From Lepiota brunneoincarnata (taxonomy: Eukaryota; Basidiomycota; Agaricomycetes; Agaricales; Agaricaceae): a stretch of DNA of 64,000 nt. The stretch covers positions 1-64,000 of the forward strand of contig JAEBUN010000009.1 in NCBI GenBank assembly GCA_023014365.1. Direction: 5' to 3'. Of the stretch, positions 1 through 9,946 are shown one piece after another. A program made the translations under genes and the position numbers. The notes under the pieces are model-generated. The model saw nothing but the letters and a program-made list of their open reading frames with translations. It was not told the origin of the DNA and did no database searches. The stretch's first letter is position 1. Each line of letters begins with the position of its first letter.

Positions 1-174
1 CGGTTGGATTGCACAACGACGCGATGGAAATCACGCGTCTTGGCACTGGAGTGTACAATGGAGAGGCTGGCGGAGGAGTTGGTTCGCGGGGCGGAGAGTA
101 TGGTGGAGGAGGGGTCCTTGCCACACCCACCTGATGATTTCCGCAAGCTCCTCAAGCTCCTCGCCCTCCTCTAG
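1..174 (+). CDS. C-terminal end of an unrecognised reading frame
   Basis: Frame 1 is open from the window edge to a TAG at 172-174 and reads as a hydrophilic, helix-prone peptide of 57 residues containing ERLAEELVRGAESMVEEGS. It resembles the tail of the short acidic proteins that accompany zinc-cluster genes in Agaricomycetes, but I do not recognise a family. It overlaps, on the opposite strand, the multi-exon candidate at 1-488; at most one of the two is likely to be real. Only the 3' end lies in the window, so start and length are unknown. Confidence 0.3.
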   Translation, partial: RLDCTTTRWKSRVLALECTMERLAEELVRGAESMVEEGSLPHPPDDFRKLLKLLALL

Positions 175-488
175 CCCTCCTAGTACATGGTGCTGGTGGT
201 TCCCATTGAGGTAGGAGGTTGCAACGCGCCAGGAGGCGAATAGTGAGACCTAAAAGTAGAGAAAACATAAGTAAAGACAACGAGAACAGGGAAAAACGCG
301 ACTTACGTTGTGCGATCGATGATGAAGGCACACCTTGGGAAGCCGTTGAGGCGTTGCTCGGCCCAGGGTAGCCTGAAAACAGTGTTAAGAAAACAGACAA
401 AACTGTAACTCGAACTCTACTTACTGGAAGAAGAGTCTGAGTCCTCCTCGTAGTGAGCACGTTTGCTGCTGCGCGTGTTTCTGTCCAT
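1..488 (-). CDS. Possible three-exon hypothetical gene, 3' end uncertain
   Basis: An ATG at 488-486 opens a peptide beginning MDRNTRSSKRAHYEEDSDS. Two good fungal introns follow: 424-373 (donor GTAAGTAG, acceptor TTTTCAG, 52 nt) and 306-250 (donor GTAAGTCG, acceptor TTTTAG, 57 nt). Exon 1 is 488-425, exon 2 372-307, exon 3 starts at 249. All three frames stay open through exon 2, so the downstream frame is not certain; one of them gives a proline-rich stretch towards position 1, another a peptide with ELEELAEIIR. The intron signals are the strongest evidence that something is transcribed on this strand. No known domain is recognised. Confidence 0.4.
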
Positions 489-1715
489 TGTTGATAGAAG
501 TGGGCGTTGAAAAGTGAGTATGCGAGCAGGATAGACGAGTAAGAAGTGAGAGGGAGAACGAAAGAGATGAAACAAGACCTTGGGACATTTAAAAGACCCA
601 ATAACGAGATAAAAATTTAAGCTATAGCGACAAGAAGTTGATCTATACATTTAAACTCGGTGACATGACATCATTCTGAAATAAGCTTAGCGAAAGTGCG
701 CTACCCTCGAAGCTGGTGAATGTTCTAGACCATAGAGCGCATCAGAGAGACTCAGATACTGCGAATTTGAAGGAGATAATAACTGAGGACAGTCAGCAAT
801 TTGGTTAGGGGGAGATGATACGCCGATTTCACGCCTATACATGAATTCCGTACTCCGGAACGATTCTCTACATAGAATCATTGGCTATATCATTAAAGAA
901 CTCTATAGAGGATTGGTACTATATCCCGTAGTAGCCAGTTTGACCGAACTGAGGATATTCGAGCCTCGGAAGTGTTCAAACCAGCTCATTATCACTAAGC
1001 TATCAGAACGCTCTCCGGAGGGATTCAGGACTCTACATAGCCTATCGAGTATACCCTGGTCGCATCAAGGGACCTTACGAGCAGTTTTCTGATGAACCCG
1101 AATGCGTTTGAACATAAAAGAATGTACCTAGCGGCTGTCGCAGGCGTATTACATCTATAGCGAGTTCAATAATGATGACCGGACCACGGAACGGAACGTC
1201 CAACGTTCGGGAGGCAATACCCGATGCCCAAAACCCTAGAAATATCAAAGACTCCTAATTAACAAGTGCTTTGGGGGTCCCGGCACTTCGGCATACTACT
1301 TAACTGAGATTAATTACAACGGATCAAGGAATTGTCCATCCGCTATACATTCCGATCATAATTGATCAGGAAACTTAACGCGCTCGTGTGGATGCAGAAT
1401 AATGCGGACGAGCACGGAACACGTCTGGCTGGATTGCCATTCGTTAATCAGAGAAAAACCCATAACCCAGGGTGAGGTAGAAATGCTGCCAAACCTTCCA
1501 AAATGTTCTACAGTGCCTGTAACAATTAAGCTTATTGTTTTCTATTTCATATTTACTATCTCTCGTATGTATCCAAACAATATAAATACGGTCACACTTG
1601 TTTGTGGAGAAGCAAGAGGTCTCACCCCCGCTTCCACACGCAAGTCTGCGAGCCGTGATCAAGAACGGTTTCAGAGGGCTATTTAGTGTGCGTCATTAAG
1701 TGTGATTTCTTCGGT
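489..1715. other. Intergenic stretch without recognisable genes
   Basis: Open frames here are short (83-94 codons at most) and look random. A TATAAATA-like motif lies near 1,581-1,590 but nothing downstream confirms a promoter. I see no repeat shared with the rest of the window. CpG is present at ordinary density, unlike most of the transposon-rich DNA further right. Confidence 0.5.
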
Positions 1716-1724
1716 CGTTGACCA

Positions 1725-1842
1725 ACCCAGAGACAGAGACAGAGACCAGAGTTCAGAGTTTAGAGTTCCAGAGTGCTAGAGACAGAGACAGAGACAGAGA
1801 CCAGAGTTCAGAGACCAGAGACCAGAGACCAGAGACCCAGCG
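1725..1842. repeat. Imperfect GAGACA / CCAGAGA microsatellite
   Basis: The stretch is built from repeated cagagac and ccagagtt/ccagaga units, in blocks that themselves repeat (the run of three gagaca units followed by ccagagttcagag occurs twice). It is a simple-sequence repeat and the open frame through it (codons for ETE/RDRDRD/QRPE) is a by-product of the repeat, not a gene. Confidence 0.85.
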
Positions 1843-2100
1843 CTTTGAATTGACAGGGATTGTCCTTTCATTGTTGCACCGTACAGCTAAGATAACTTCA
1901 ACGGCTGTTCATTAACCTCTAAAAACACTACTCTCTTGAATTTCACTGTCAGAACGCACCCCCAGAACACCCTAAAAGACAAAACTGTTCATTATCTATC
2001 TCATTCCACTTGTATTAGCTTAAGCTTATCAAATTGCGGCTAAGCTTAGTGAAAACAAGCCCACTATCTATATTAAAACCTACGAAAGTTTCTACCTTTT

Positions 2101-2287
2101 CAGCGTGAGCCAGGGCTGACCGCCCTGGAACATAGGCGCATCAAGGAGCTTGAGGTAGCTCTTCAACCAAGGGAGGTTTGTGTCCATGACGGCCTGGGGC
2201 CAATTTGCGCGGACTGCGTTCCTGATAGTGCCAATGTCCAGTTCACTGGGCACAGCGGTGGTGTAGCATGCTACATGTGCCCCCAGT
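2101..2287 (-). mobile_element. Inverted LINE ORF1 fragment
   Basis: The reverse complement aligns closely with the ORF1 region at about 12,948-13,130 of the large LINE in this window (shared words such as gtgcccag.gaactggacattggcactatcagga, in pieces, and the WPQAVMD.NLP.LKSYLKL codons). It is directly joined at 2,288 to a LINE 3' end in the opposite orientation, so the two parts together look like one LINE insertion whose upstream part is inverted. Confidence 0.7.
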
Positions 2288-2483
2288 TTTCATTGGGGTA
2301 GCAAGCTCTTCACCCACGCGCACTTCTTTATGGAGTGTAGCCTTTTGAGTCAGCGGAACTCTCTTCCCTATCTTCATTGGTAGTTATACCATGTATTAGT
2401 TGCTTTGTACGTAGCTAGTGCACGCGGACTGCATTTGAGCACCGCGTTATAAATTGTTGATATCAAAAAAAAAAAAAAAAAAA
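2288..2483 (+). mobile_element. L-alpha LINE 3' end with poly(A)
   Basis: This is the terminal ~175 bp of the L-alpha LINE 3' untranslated region followed by a poly(A) run of about 20 at 2,465-2,483. The same sequence occurs at 8,630-8,828, 9,745-9,946 and, reversed, at 23,478-23,700. The conserved end is ttataaattgttgat followed by A residues, presumably the site recognised by the element's reverse transcriptase. Confidence 0.85.
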
Positions 2484-2514
2484 GACAGATGATTGAACTG
2501 TCTTGACGGTAAGT

Positions 2515-3350
2515 GGAGGAGTGGGCTAGGGAGCAATGGGTGGAAGAGATCAGGTGACAGCAAGAGGAAGCTGCTGAGGATGAATGTCGGGCGATCCGGG
2601 CCCGACTTGTCGCAATGACTATGATGGCTTCATCCAGCCGCCTGCCAGAGCAGCCTATGGAAGTCGACCATGAAGAGTCCAACCTAAATTACATGGGCGA
2701 TGATGCAGTGAGGGACAAAGAGGAGGAGGAGGAGGAGGACTCCAAAGGTTTGGAGGTGAAGGGAAAGGGAAAAGGAAAGGCAAGGGCGGCCCCGCAGCGG
2801 GGCAACAAACATGCATTCAGAGGCGATAACCCATGCTGGAGATGTCAGCGGGATGAGGTCCAGTGCAAGATTGCCGGTGGGTAAGTAAATACAAGAGTTC
2901 CCATGATGATAATTGCTGACAAAGGTCCCAGCAACACTAGGAGTTGCCAACGGTGTAGCAAAATGAAGAAACGATGCAGGGGTCAAGAAGAGACAGAGCC
3001 AAGTGGAGCCGGAGGTATGCCGGACCACTAATTCAAAGGTGAGTAGGGGTTTCTGACTGCAAGGTTTGCTGACCAAATGATCCCATAGAGCTGAAGCAAC
3101 TTATTGAGGAGGGGCACCAGAAGACCCTCAAGTGGGTCAATATCATGGAGGTGCGGCTTGCACAGGCCATCACTCGATTGGGGGAGAGGGTGGACAAGGT
3201 CAAGCTGACGGCTGGCCGCTATGAACAGTTGCAGCATTGGGAGGCGCAGGTGGATGGTAACTGGTCAAGTAGGGGTATTACAGAGACAGAGGAGTCAGAG
3301 AGCATCAGAGGCATTTTGGAAGAGGAGGTGCGAGGTATGATGGAGGATGT
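2515..3350 (+). pseudogene. Two-part zinc-cluster protein, decayed
   Basis: Three exons can be joined: about 2,515-2,880, 2,932-3,014 and 3,089 onward, with introns 2,881-2,931 (GTAAGT...CCAG) and 3,015-3,088 (GTATGC...CATAG). The product has a cysteine motif CWRCQRDEVQC at the end of exon 1 and a second one, CQRCSKMKKRC, at the start of exon 2, followed by a helical region with LKQLIEEGHQKTLKW. This paired-cysteine layout is common in Agaricomycete multigene families of unknown role, often close to transposons. An in-frame TGA at 2,555-2,557 stands where CGA (Arg) would keep the frame, and more stops lie upstream, so this copy is broken. An ATG at 2,615 follows the stop and could give a shortened product. 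The 3' end is lost where copia sequence begins at about 3,352. Confidence 0.55.
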
Positions 3351-3351
3351 G

Positions 3352-4876
3352 GCGGTGCTGCCCTGGGGTGCACCGCGTACATTCATGCGCAGAAAGACAA
3401 GCGGATATCACTTGGACCACACATGCAATGGTGTATATTCATTGGCTATCCTATTGGCTACAAGGCATGGAGGTTTTACAATCCTGTAACTAAACAAGTT
3501 GTGATCTCAGAGAGAGCCGACTTTGATGAACAGCACTTCCCTGGACTGTCTAGTGTGCAGATGACTGCACCACATCCACTGGCTGTCCCATCTGCTCCAT
3601 CTAACTTTCCCTCACATTCCAACTCCAATCCAGGATTTACTCCTCCACCCACTGCACCAACTCCATTACCACCTTCCTCTCCGCATTCTAAGGGAGTACC
3701 ACCTCTTGATGATGAGGGGGTGTCTCCAGTCATTCCATCCATTCCTATTCATCCTCCTCAAGATGTACCACTCCCTGCTCCACCTCCTATCATTCCTCCT
3801 GTTCCTGCACCTCCTCTTAATGTTGCACCACCTCCTGTACCACCATCACTCCCAACTGCTCCACAATGCTCTGCATGTGTGAGACGGTCACCTGGTGAGT
3901 GGTGGAAGGTCAGAGATCCTCTACCTCCTGTCCCTGACAGTGATGATAAGGAGGAAGCTGATCTAGCTGTTGAGGATGGCTTTCAAGATGTTGAGTTTGC
4001 TGGCAACACAGAGGACCCAGGCTTCCGTACCTTCAAGGCTGCAATGTCTGCACCTGATGGGACTCAATGGCAAGGTGCCTGCAATGATGAGATGATGTCT
4101 TTGATGGGTAACAACACTTGGCAAATTGTTGAGCTCCCTCCTGGCAAGACAGCTATCAACTCAGGTTGGGTGTTCTGAGTCAAGCTTAAGGCTGATGGCT
4201 CCGTGGAGCACTACAAGGCTAGGTTGGTCGCAAAAGGGTACTCTCAATGCCCTGGATTTGACTATACTGAAGTCTTTGCTCCCACATATCGCCCTGCATC
4301 CCTACACCTCATTCTGGCCTTGGCAGCCAAAGAAGGCTATTCACTTTGTTCTATTGACATTTCATCTGCCTTCACTTATGGGGACTTGGATGAAGAGATC
4401 TACATGCGCCAACCTGAAGGCTACCATGAGGGAGGTCCTAACCATGTTTGCAAGCTCACCAAGTCCCTCTATAGCCTTAAACAAGCTGCTAGACAGTGGA
4501 ACAAGAAGCTATATGATGTCTTTAGCTCTCTGGACTATACCAAGCTCAAGTCAGACAACTCTGTGTATGTTTATAGCAAGGGTGACATTTGTGTTATTGT
4601 TCCCATCTTCATTGACGACATCACACTTGTGTCCAAGAACAATCAAGCCATGGACAGAACAGTAGCTGAGCTGTCGAAACACTTCAAACTCCGTGATCTT
4701 GGTCTCACCTCCTTTCTTCTCAACATCCAGATTGCTCAGGACATCCCCAACTGCACCATCTCCCTTTCCCAATCACACTATATTGATTCTATGCTCAAAC
4801 AGTTTGGTATGGATGACTGCAATCCTGTGAAGACTCCTATGAGTCCAGGAATTGACTTAGCCAACATTACAATCTC
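3352..4876 (+). pseudogene. Ty1/copia Pol fragment (integrase end to RT)
   Basis: The frame starts inside the C-terminal part of integrase (AYIHAQKDKRISLG, then GYKAWRFYNPVTKQVVIS), passes a long Pro/Ser-rich linker (about 3,580-3,880), and continues into a copia reverse transcriptase: ARLVAKGYSQ, DYTEVFAPTYRPASL, SIDISSAFTYGDLDEEIYM, LYSLKQAARQWN and FIDDITLVSKN with the catalytic FIDD. A TGA at 4,176-4,178 interrupts the RT start (WVF*VKLKADGS) where CGA would read Arg. The fragment has no LTRs, no Gag and no RNase H; it ends at a poly(T) run at 4,877 where another retroelement is inserted on the opposite strand. It is a dead remnant. Confidence 0.85.
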
Positions 4877-4880
4877 TTTT

Positions 4881-4915
<35 letters not shown>

Positions 4916-5978
4916 ATCAACAATTTATGAGGTATAGGGCCCTCCCGTGAGGGAGGACCCTATTGCTATGCGCTTTTGCGAGGCAAGCACTGGATGCACC
5001 GGACCCCAGAATCAACTTAGACTCTAACCTGGCTTAGTCAATCAGGAGAACTGACAGAGGATTTAGTGCACTCGAGCCAGGTCGCAGGAGACTATCCCGG
5101 CCCGCTATGGCTCATGCTTTGCCAGGGAGTTAGTATAGAGCCCCAGTTACTGGGCTTCCCATTCCTGGGCAGGTGGTTCACTGAAGCCAACCAGCATGGA
5201 TCCCCACCTGTCCCAGGTCTCTGCCTCGCCCACAGCCAACCACATTGCACTCCCAGAGGTCCGTGGACCAGTGGCGTGGAGTTGTTTCAGCACCCTAAGC
5301 CTGCGCCACCCACTTCGGATGGAACACCCACGGGGGATCTAACCCCAGGGCATGCCCAGATGCGGACTCACCCAGAGCTCCAAGGTCTGGGTGGCAGACC
5401 TCCCCAATCAGCAACCCCTATGGGAGAAGCCATGGGTAACCCCAAAGCCCCAGTATCCCACCCTTTGCCACCCAACCAGATACCTACTACCATGGACTAA
5501 CAACTGGTACTTACTTGGCTTAAGCCGGTGGCACCCAGACCAAGCATTCCCATGTGGGGGGTTACCTGGCCCCTTATTGGGACATTCAATCTGTTTTTGT
5601 TAGAATACCCCCACTTACCGTGCCCTGTGCTTTCGCTCCCTTATTGGGTACAGCCAATCTGGTCTGATAAAGATCGATCCAGATCCACCACTTTGGGCTC
5701 CAACGATCTCTCCCCCAGATTTATCCCAGATTGGCGATCACCAGTTGCCAAATCGAGAACTGAGATCAAGGAGACCACCAAATTTCCTTGGAGATAGTTT
5801 ACCCACCCGAAGAACTGAGCACATGGTAGTATCCGATGACAACCGCGCAACCTTTCCCCACTTCACAGGTATGGAGGATGAGAGGGAATTGAACCCCCAA
5901 CCTTTCCGGCAGCTGTGTGCAGCCACCTCTCCCCATCTTTAGTGATCGAAACCACTGGGCTAGAGGGGCCCCAGGGTG
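4877..5978 (-). mobile_element. Putative tRNA-derived SINE-like element with LINE-type tail
   Basis: Read on the minus strand, the unit starts with a tRNA-like head: an A-box match TAGCCCAGTGG (plus coordinates 5,952-5,962) and a B-box match GGTTCAATTCC (5,885-5,895), about 57 nt apart with a potential variable-arm hairpin between them. A ~900-bp body of unknown origin follows, and the unit ends in ATAAATTGTTGATCA plus poly(A) (poly(T) 4,877-4,914 on the plus strand), close to the L-alpha LINE tail ttataaattgttgattt. A tRNA head plus a tail borrowed from a partner LINE is the standard plan of SINEs, though this body is long. No second copy of the body lies in the window, so the call is an inference. 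It is fused at its 5' side to LINE sequence. Confidence 0.45.
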
Positions 5979-6463
5979 TTAGGAGTCAATTCTCCATAAA
6001 CCGCTACACCCTGCCCAAAGGGCAGGGGGCAAATAACCACCGGCTCCTCGAGGCCAAAGCCCACGAGGCAAAGGCCCTCCCCAGTTATCCCACCCCTTGG
6101 AGCCGGGATAGGAATGCAAACGCAGAAGGATTATGTTCCAGAAAGCCCAGAAGGGCATCAAGGTCGTGGGGTAGGCCGCCATACCACGTATACTCTGGAT
6201 AGGAGGTGAGAATGTGAGTGTGGGTTTCAAGCTGCAACCCACAAGGATAGGAGTGGTCCTCCTGGGGGTGGAATCTAGCGTGGTACTCCCTTATAGGGGC
6301 ATGACCGAGTATTGTGCAGACTGCCCACACTGTGCCAGCAACAGACATCCGAGGACCAATTTCTTGGAGCCAGGTACTGCCAGAGAGGTACAAGGGTTGG
6401 AGAGGCTTCCCAAAGGAGTCTAGCAGGGGGAGGAAATTCCTCCCCCAATACAAGGGTAAGCGA
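5979..6463 (-). mobile_element. L-alpha LINE ORF2 C-terminus and part of 3' UTR
   Basis: The minus strand encodes the cysteine/histidine-rich C-terminal region of the LINE ORF2 (HAPIREYHARFHPQEDH, PCGLQLETHTHILTS, FLEHNPSAFAFLSR), matching 8,000-8,380 and 9,130-9,500. About 100 bp of 3' UTR follow, to the motif aattgactcctaac, and then the sequence switches abruptly to the tRNA-like unit instead of continuing in normal L-alpha UTR. The right edge is near 6,463, where similarity to L-alpha stops. Confidence 0.75.
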
Positions 6464-7341
6464 CGCTTCTTTCCCTCTTACCACCATCATCTCCACTTTA
6501 CATTATTTTCTACTCTTAATCTACAGGTGGCTGTCCCTTTCTTAGTGGGCTGTCTACACTATTCCTACCCTCTTCACCCTTCTAAAGTGTCCCGGGGCTG
6601 TTTGGTGCTGCTGGGGAATCGGGTGCGCCCTTGGCAAAGGTGCTTAATGGCTGGGTATGCTGGCCACCTGATGAGCTGGCAGTTCTGGACAGTCTCTGCC
6701 GGGGTCAGTGGATCCCTGGCTGATCAAAACGGGTTAGGAGTCCCCCTGGGCACATCCTGGGTGGGTTTGCAGTAGGACAACTGTGCTCCTCACCAAGCTC
6801 TCGCGAAACCTGTAGCAAGTGCGCTTCCCCCAAATACCCCCTTGTGAGTAGGGAGTCTCCCGCTTGAAAATGAGGGCACGCCCGCAAGGGACCAAGAGGA
6901 TAGGGGACAGTAAGAGGGGGCATTGAGGTGAGAACAAGCCAACCAAGAGGACAGGCTACCCCCCTCCTGCATTCCAAGTGAGTAAAGCTCAGCCAGGTGC
7001 AGGACATTAGTAGGGATCACCCAAACTCCAGGGCAGCTCTCATGCTGTGACTTCCATCCTGGTAGCAGCCCCTGCAAGACAGTAAGCCCAGACAGTTATA
7101 TGGGGATCCGTGCTTATTGTAGATCTGGGCAACTGGATCTCGATCACGAACCGGCTGCTGGGTAATGGGAAGGTGGTCCAGGGGTCGCACCCTGGGTGGG
7201 CCATAGCAGTTTGTTCAGAGAATGGCAAACCGGCTCGAGAGGTCAAGATCTGCCGTTGATCGATCCTGGGTAAGATCCGGGTTTATTGGTTTAAGTTGTT
7301 ACCATGTCAGTAGTTCTAGCGTGAGTCTGTGGGGTGAGTGG
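6464..7341. other. Unassigned sequence between LINE fragments
   Basis: No coding region, terminal repeat or match to other parts of the window is evident. Open frames are up to about 150 codons but lack recognisable domains and overlap on both strands, as expected in GC-rich non-coding DNA. It probably belongs to the same retroelement mosaic on both sides. Confidence 0.4.
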
Positions 7342-7675
7342 CGGAGTTTAGCCCACCTTGTACACCCTTTAGGAAGGCTTCATGCCAACCCACTACCCAG
7401 GGGATTACCTAGTTGGGAGGGCAACAGGTTTGGGGCATTCTGCGATTTTGCACCACCTCATGTAAGTCCGGCCTGTTGGCTTTAGTGCCGCACCAATTAG
7501 GGAGGCTGTTAGTGTGCCGACCCATGCCCCCAGGCGCACCACCTATAGGGGAGGCCCCTGCCTGTGTCTATGGTGAGTAAAGCTCAGTCTGGCATGGGAG
7601 TAACAGGCGCCATAGCACTCATCTCACGCCAAGCGGACCATGTTGGGGCTATGTGGAGTTTGCCTGCAAGGGACT
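7342..7675 (+). repeat. Unknown repeat R1, copy 1
   Basis: This ~335-bp segment recurs at 24,209-24,548 with the same order of blocks (cttgtacaccttt, tagttgggagggcaa, caccaattagggaggct, gaggcccctgcctgtgtcta). Both copies end at ctccttggat and are followed there by L-alpha LINE sequence, though at different LINE positions. Most differences between the copies are CG in copy 1 versus TG or CA in copy 2. It has no recognisable coding capacity. Confidence 0.7.
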
Positions 7676-8828
7676 CCTTGGATTGTGCTGAAACTGATCA
7701 CATCCTTATATACACAGGCTCTGCAGGCTCTGCCTGCAGAGCTGTTGATCCCTCTGTGCACACCAGCCAGGCTCATTCCCTGGAGGTGTGCCGGTCTCTG
7801 AATTGCTGGTTGTCTGCCAAGGCCTAGCGAACCATCACTTTCTGGCAGGTGCCTTCGGGCTCTGTTGCAGAGCTTCATTCCAATGCTGTTGCGATGGCGA
7901 AGGAACTCCACGTCTTGCTGGGCATTCACCTGGCGACTACAATCGACTCCCTCCATGCTGAGGTCACGAGGGGGTGCATTGACAAGTGGGTGAATATGTT
8001 TTGCTTGCCCTTGTATTGGGGTAGGAACTTCCTCCCCCTGCTGGACTCCTTTGGGAGGCCTCTTCAACCCTTGTACCTCTCTGGCAGTACTTGGCTCCAA
8101 GAAATTGGTCCTCGGATGTCTGTCACTGGCACGGTGCGGGCAGTCTGCACTATACTTGGTCACGCCCCTATAGGGGAGTACCACACTAGATTCCACCCCC
8201 AGGAGGGTCACTCCTGTCCCTGTGGGTTGCGGCTTGAAACCTGCACCCACATCCTCACCTCCTGTCCAGAGTATACGTAATGTGGCAGCTTACCCCGTGA
8301 CCTTGATGCCCTTCTGGGCTTTCTGGAATGCAATCCCTCCGCTTTTGCATTCCTATCCCACCCCTTGGGGCTGGGATAACTGGGGAGGGCCTTCAGGTTA
8401 TTCCCCCCTCACGGGCTTTGGCCTCAAGGAGCTGACAGTTATTTGCCCCCCACCCTCTGGGCGGGGTATAGCAATTTATGGAGAATTGACTCCTAACGCC
8501 CCTAGGGGCAGAGACCTGAAGCTCTTAGAGCCTTAGTCTGAGAGGTGTAGGGATTTATGGAGAATTGACTCCTAGCGCTCTTAGGGGTGGGGACCTGACG
8601 GCCCTATCCACCCCTCATCTGTCACGCCCCGGTTTCTGTTGGGGTAGCAAACTCTTCACCCACGCACACTTCTTTACGGAGTGTAGCCTTTTGAGTCAGC
8701 GGGACTCTCTTCCCTACCTTCATTGGTAGTTATACCATGTATTAGTTGCCTTGTACGTAGCTAGTGCACATGGACTGTGTTTGAGCACTGCATTATAAAT
8801 TGTTGATTTCAAAAAAAAAAAAAAAAAA
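7676..8828 (+). mobile_element. 5'-truncated L-alpha LINE (RNase H to poly(A))
   Basis: The copy starts in the RNase H-like domain (TDHILIYTGSAGSA, DPSVHTSQAHSLEVCR), continues through a helical linker with SVAELHSNAVAMAKELHVLL into the C-terminal Cys/His region (SWTWLQEIG-like block, then HAPIGEYHTRFHPQEGH and CPCGLRLETCTHILTSCPE), which ends about 8,280-8,380. The 3' UTR (8,381-8,808) contains a duplicated motif gagaattgactcctarcg at about 8,480 and 8,550, and ends in ttataaattgttgatttc plus A18. Stop codons such as the TAG after LSAKA at about 7,825 show it is not active. Truncation at the 5' side and joining to R1 are typical of LINE integration. Confidence 0.85.
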
Positions 8829-9946
8829 GATACAAGGGTAAGTGAAACATATTCACCCACTTGTCAATGCACCCCCTCGTGACGCTGGCCAGGCTCATTC
8901 CCTGGAGGTTTGCTGATCTCTGGATCACTGGTTGTCTGCCAAGGCCCAGCGGACCATCACTTTCTGGCAGGTGCCCTCGGGCTCTGTTGCAGAACTTCAC
9001 TCTGACACTGTTGCAATGGCGAAGGAGCTCTGTGTCTTGCTGGGCGTCCACCTGGTGACCACCTTTGATTCCCTCTGTGCTGAAGTCACAAGGGGATGTA
9101 TCAACAAGTGGGTGAATATGTTTTGCTCGCCCTTGTATTGAGGCAGGAACTTCCTCCCTCTGTTGGACTCCCTCAGGAAACCTCTCCAACCCTCATACCT
9201 CTCTGGTGGTACTTGGCTTCGAGAAATCGGTCCTCGGATGTCTGTTGCTGGCACAGCATGGGCAGTCCACACTATACTCAGTCACGCCCCTATAGGGGAG
9301 TACCATGCTAGATTCCACCCCCAGGAGGATCACTCCTGTCCCTGTGGGTTGCGGTTTGAAACCCACACTCACATTCTTACCTCCTGTCCAGAGTACATAC
9401 AGCATGGCAGTTTACCCCGCGACCTCAATGCTCTTCTGGGCTTTTTAGAATGCAATCCCTCCGCGTTTGCGTTCCTATCCCGGCCCCAAGGGGTGGGATA
9501 ACTGGGGAGGGCCTTTGGGTTATTCCCCCCTCATAGGCTTCAGCCTCGAGGAGCTAACGGTTATTCGCCCCCCACCCAGAGGGTGGGGTGTAGCGATTTA
9601 TAGGGAATTGACTCCTAATGCCCTTGTGGCGGTGACCTGAAGCTCTTAGAGCCTTTGCCCGCAGGGTGTAGGGATTTACAGAGAATTAACTCCTAACCCC
9701 CTTCAGGGGGGGGACCTGTTGGCCCTATCCACTCCTCATCTGTCACGCCCCAGTTTCTGTTGGAGCAGCAAGCTCTTCACCCATGCGCACTTCTTTACAG
9801 AGTGTAGCCTTTTGAGTTAGCGGGACTCTCTTTCCTACCTTTACTGGTAGTTATACCATGTATTAGTTGCCTTGTACATAGCTAGTGCACATGGACTGCG
9901 TTCGAGCACCGCGTTATAAATTGTTGATTTCAAAAAAAAAAAAAAA
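8829..9946 (+). mobile_element. Second truncated L-alpha LINE with inverted 5' segment
   Basis: From about 8,886 to 9,946 the plus strand repeats the RNase H to poly(A) portion of L-alpha (AKAQRTITFWQVP, then HAPIGEYHARFHPQEDH, CPCGLRFETHTHILTSCPEY and the UTR). The first ~57 bp, 8,829-8,885, are instead the reverse complement of L-alpha sequence found at about 7,965-8,022. A short inverted piece at the 5' end of an otherwise directly oriented truncated LINE fits 5' inversion during target-primed reverse transcription. Poly(A) is at 9,931-9,946. Confidence 0.8.

Noticed and set aside
1718..1915. 65-codon frame rich in RDRDRD and ETETET
   Set aside because: Produced by the GAGACA microsatellite.
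5868..5978. Functional tRNA gene
   Set aside because: A and B boxes are present, but the D-stem does not pair and no acceptor stem or anticodon arm can be built convincingly; better read as a SINE head.
5066..6202. Overlapping plus-strand open frames of up to 144 codons
   Set aside because: They lie in the SINE-like unit and reversed LINE sequence, overlap on both strands and have no domain; GC-rich chance frames.
7624..8250. 208-codon minus-strand frame opposite L-alpha
   Set aside because: Antisense shadow of the LINE ORF2 C-terminus; the sense strand carries the recognisable motifs.
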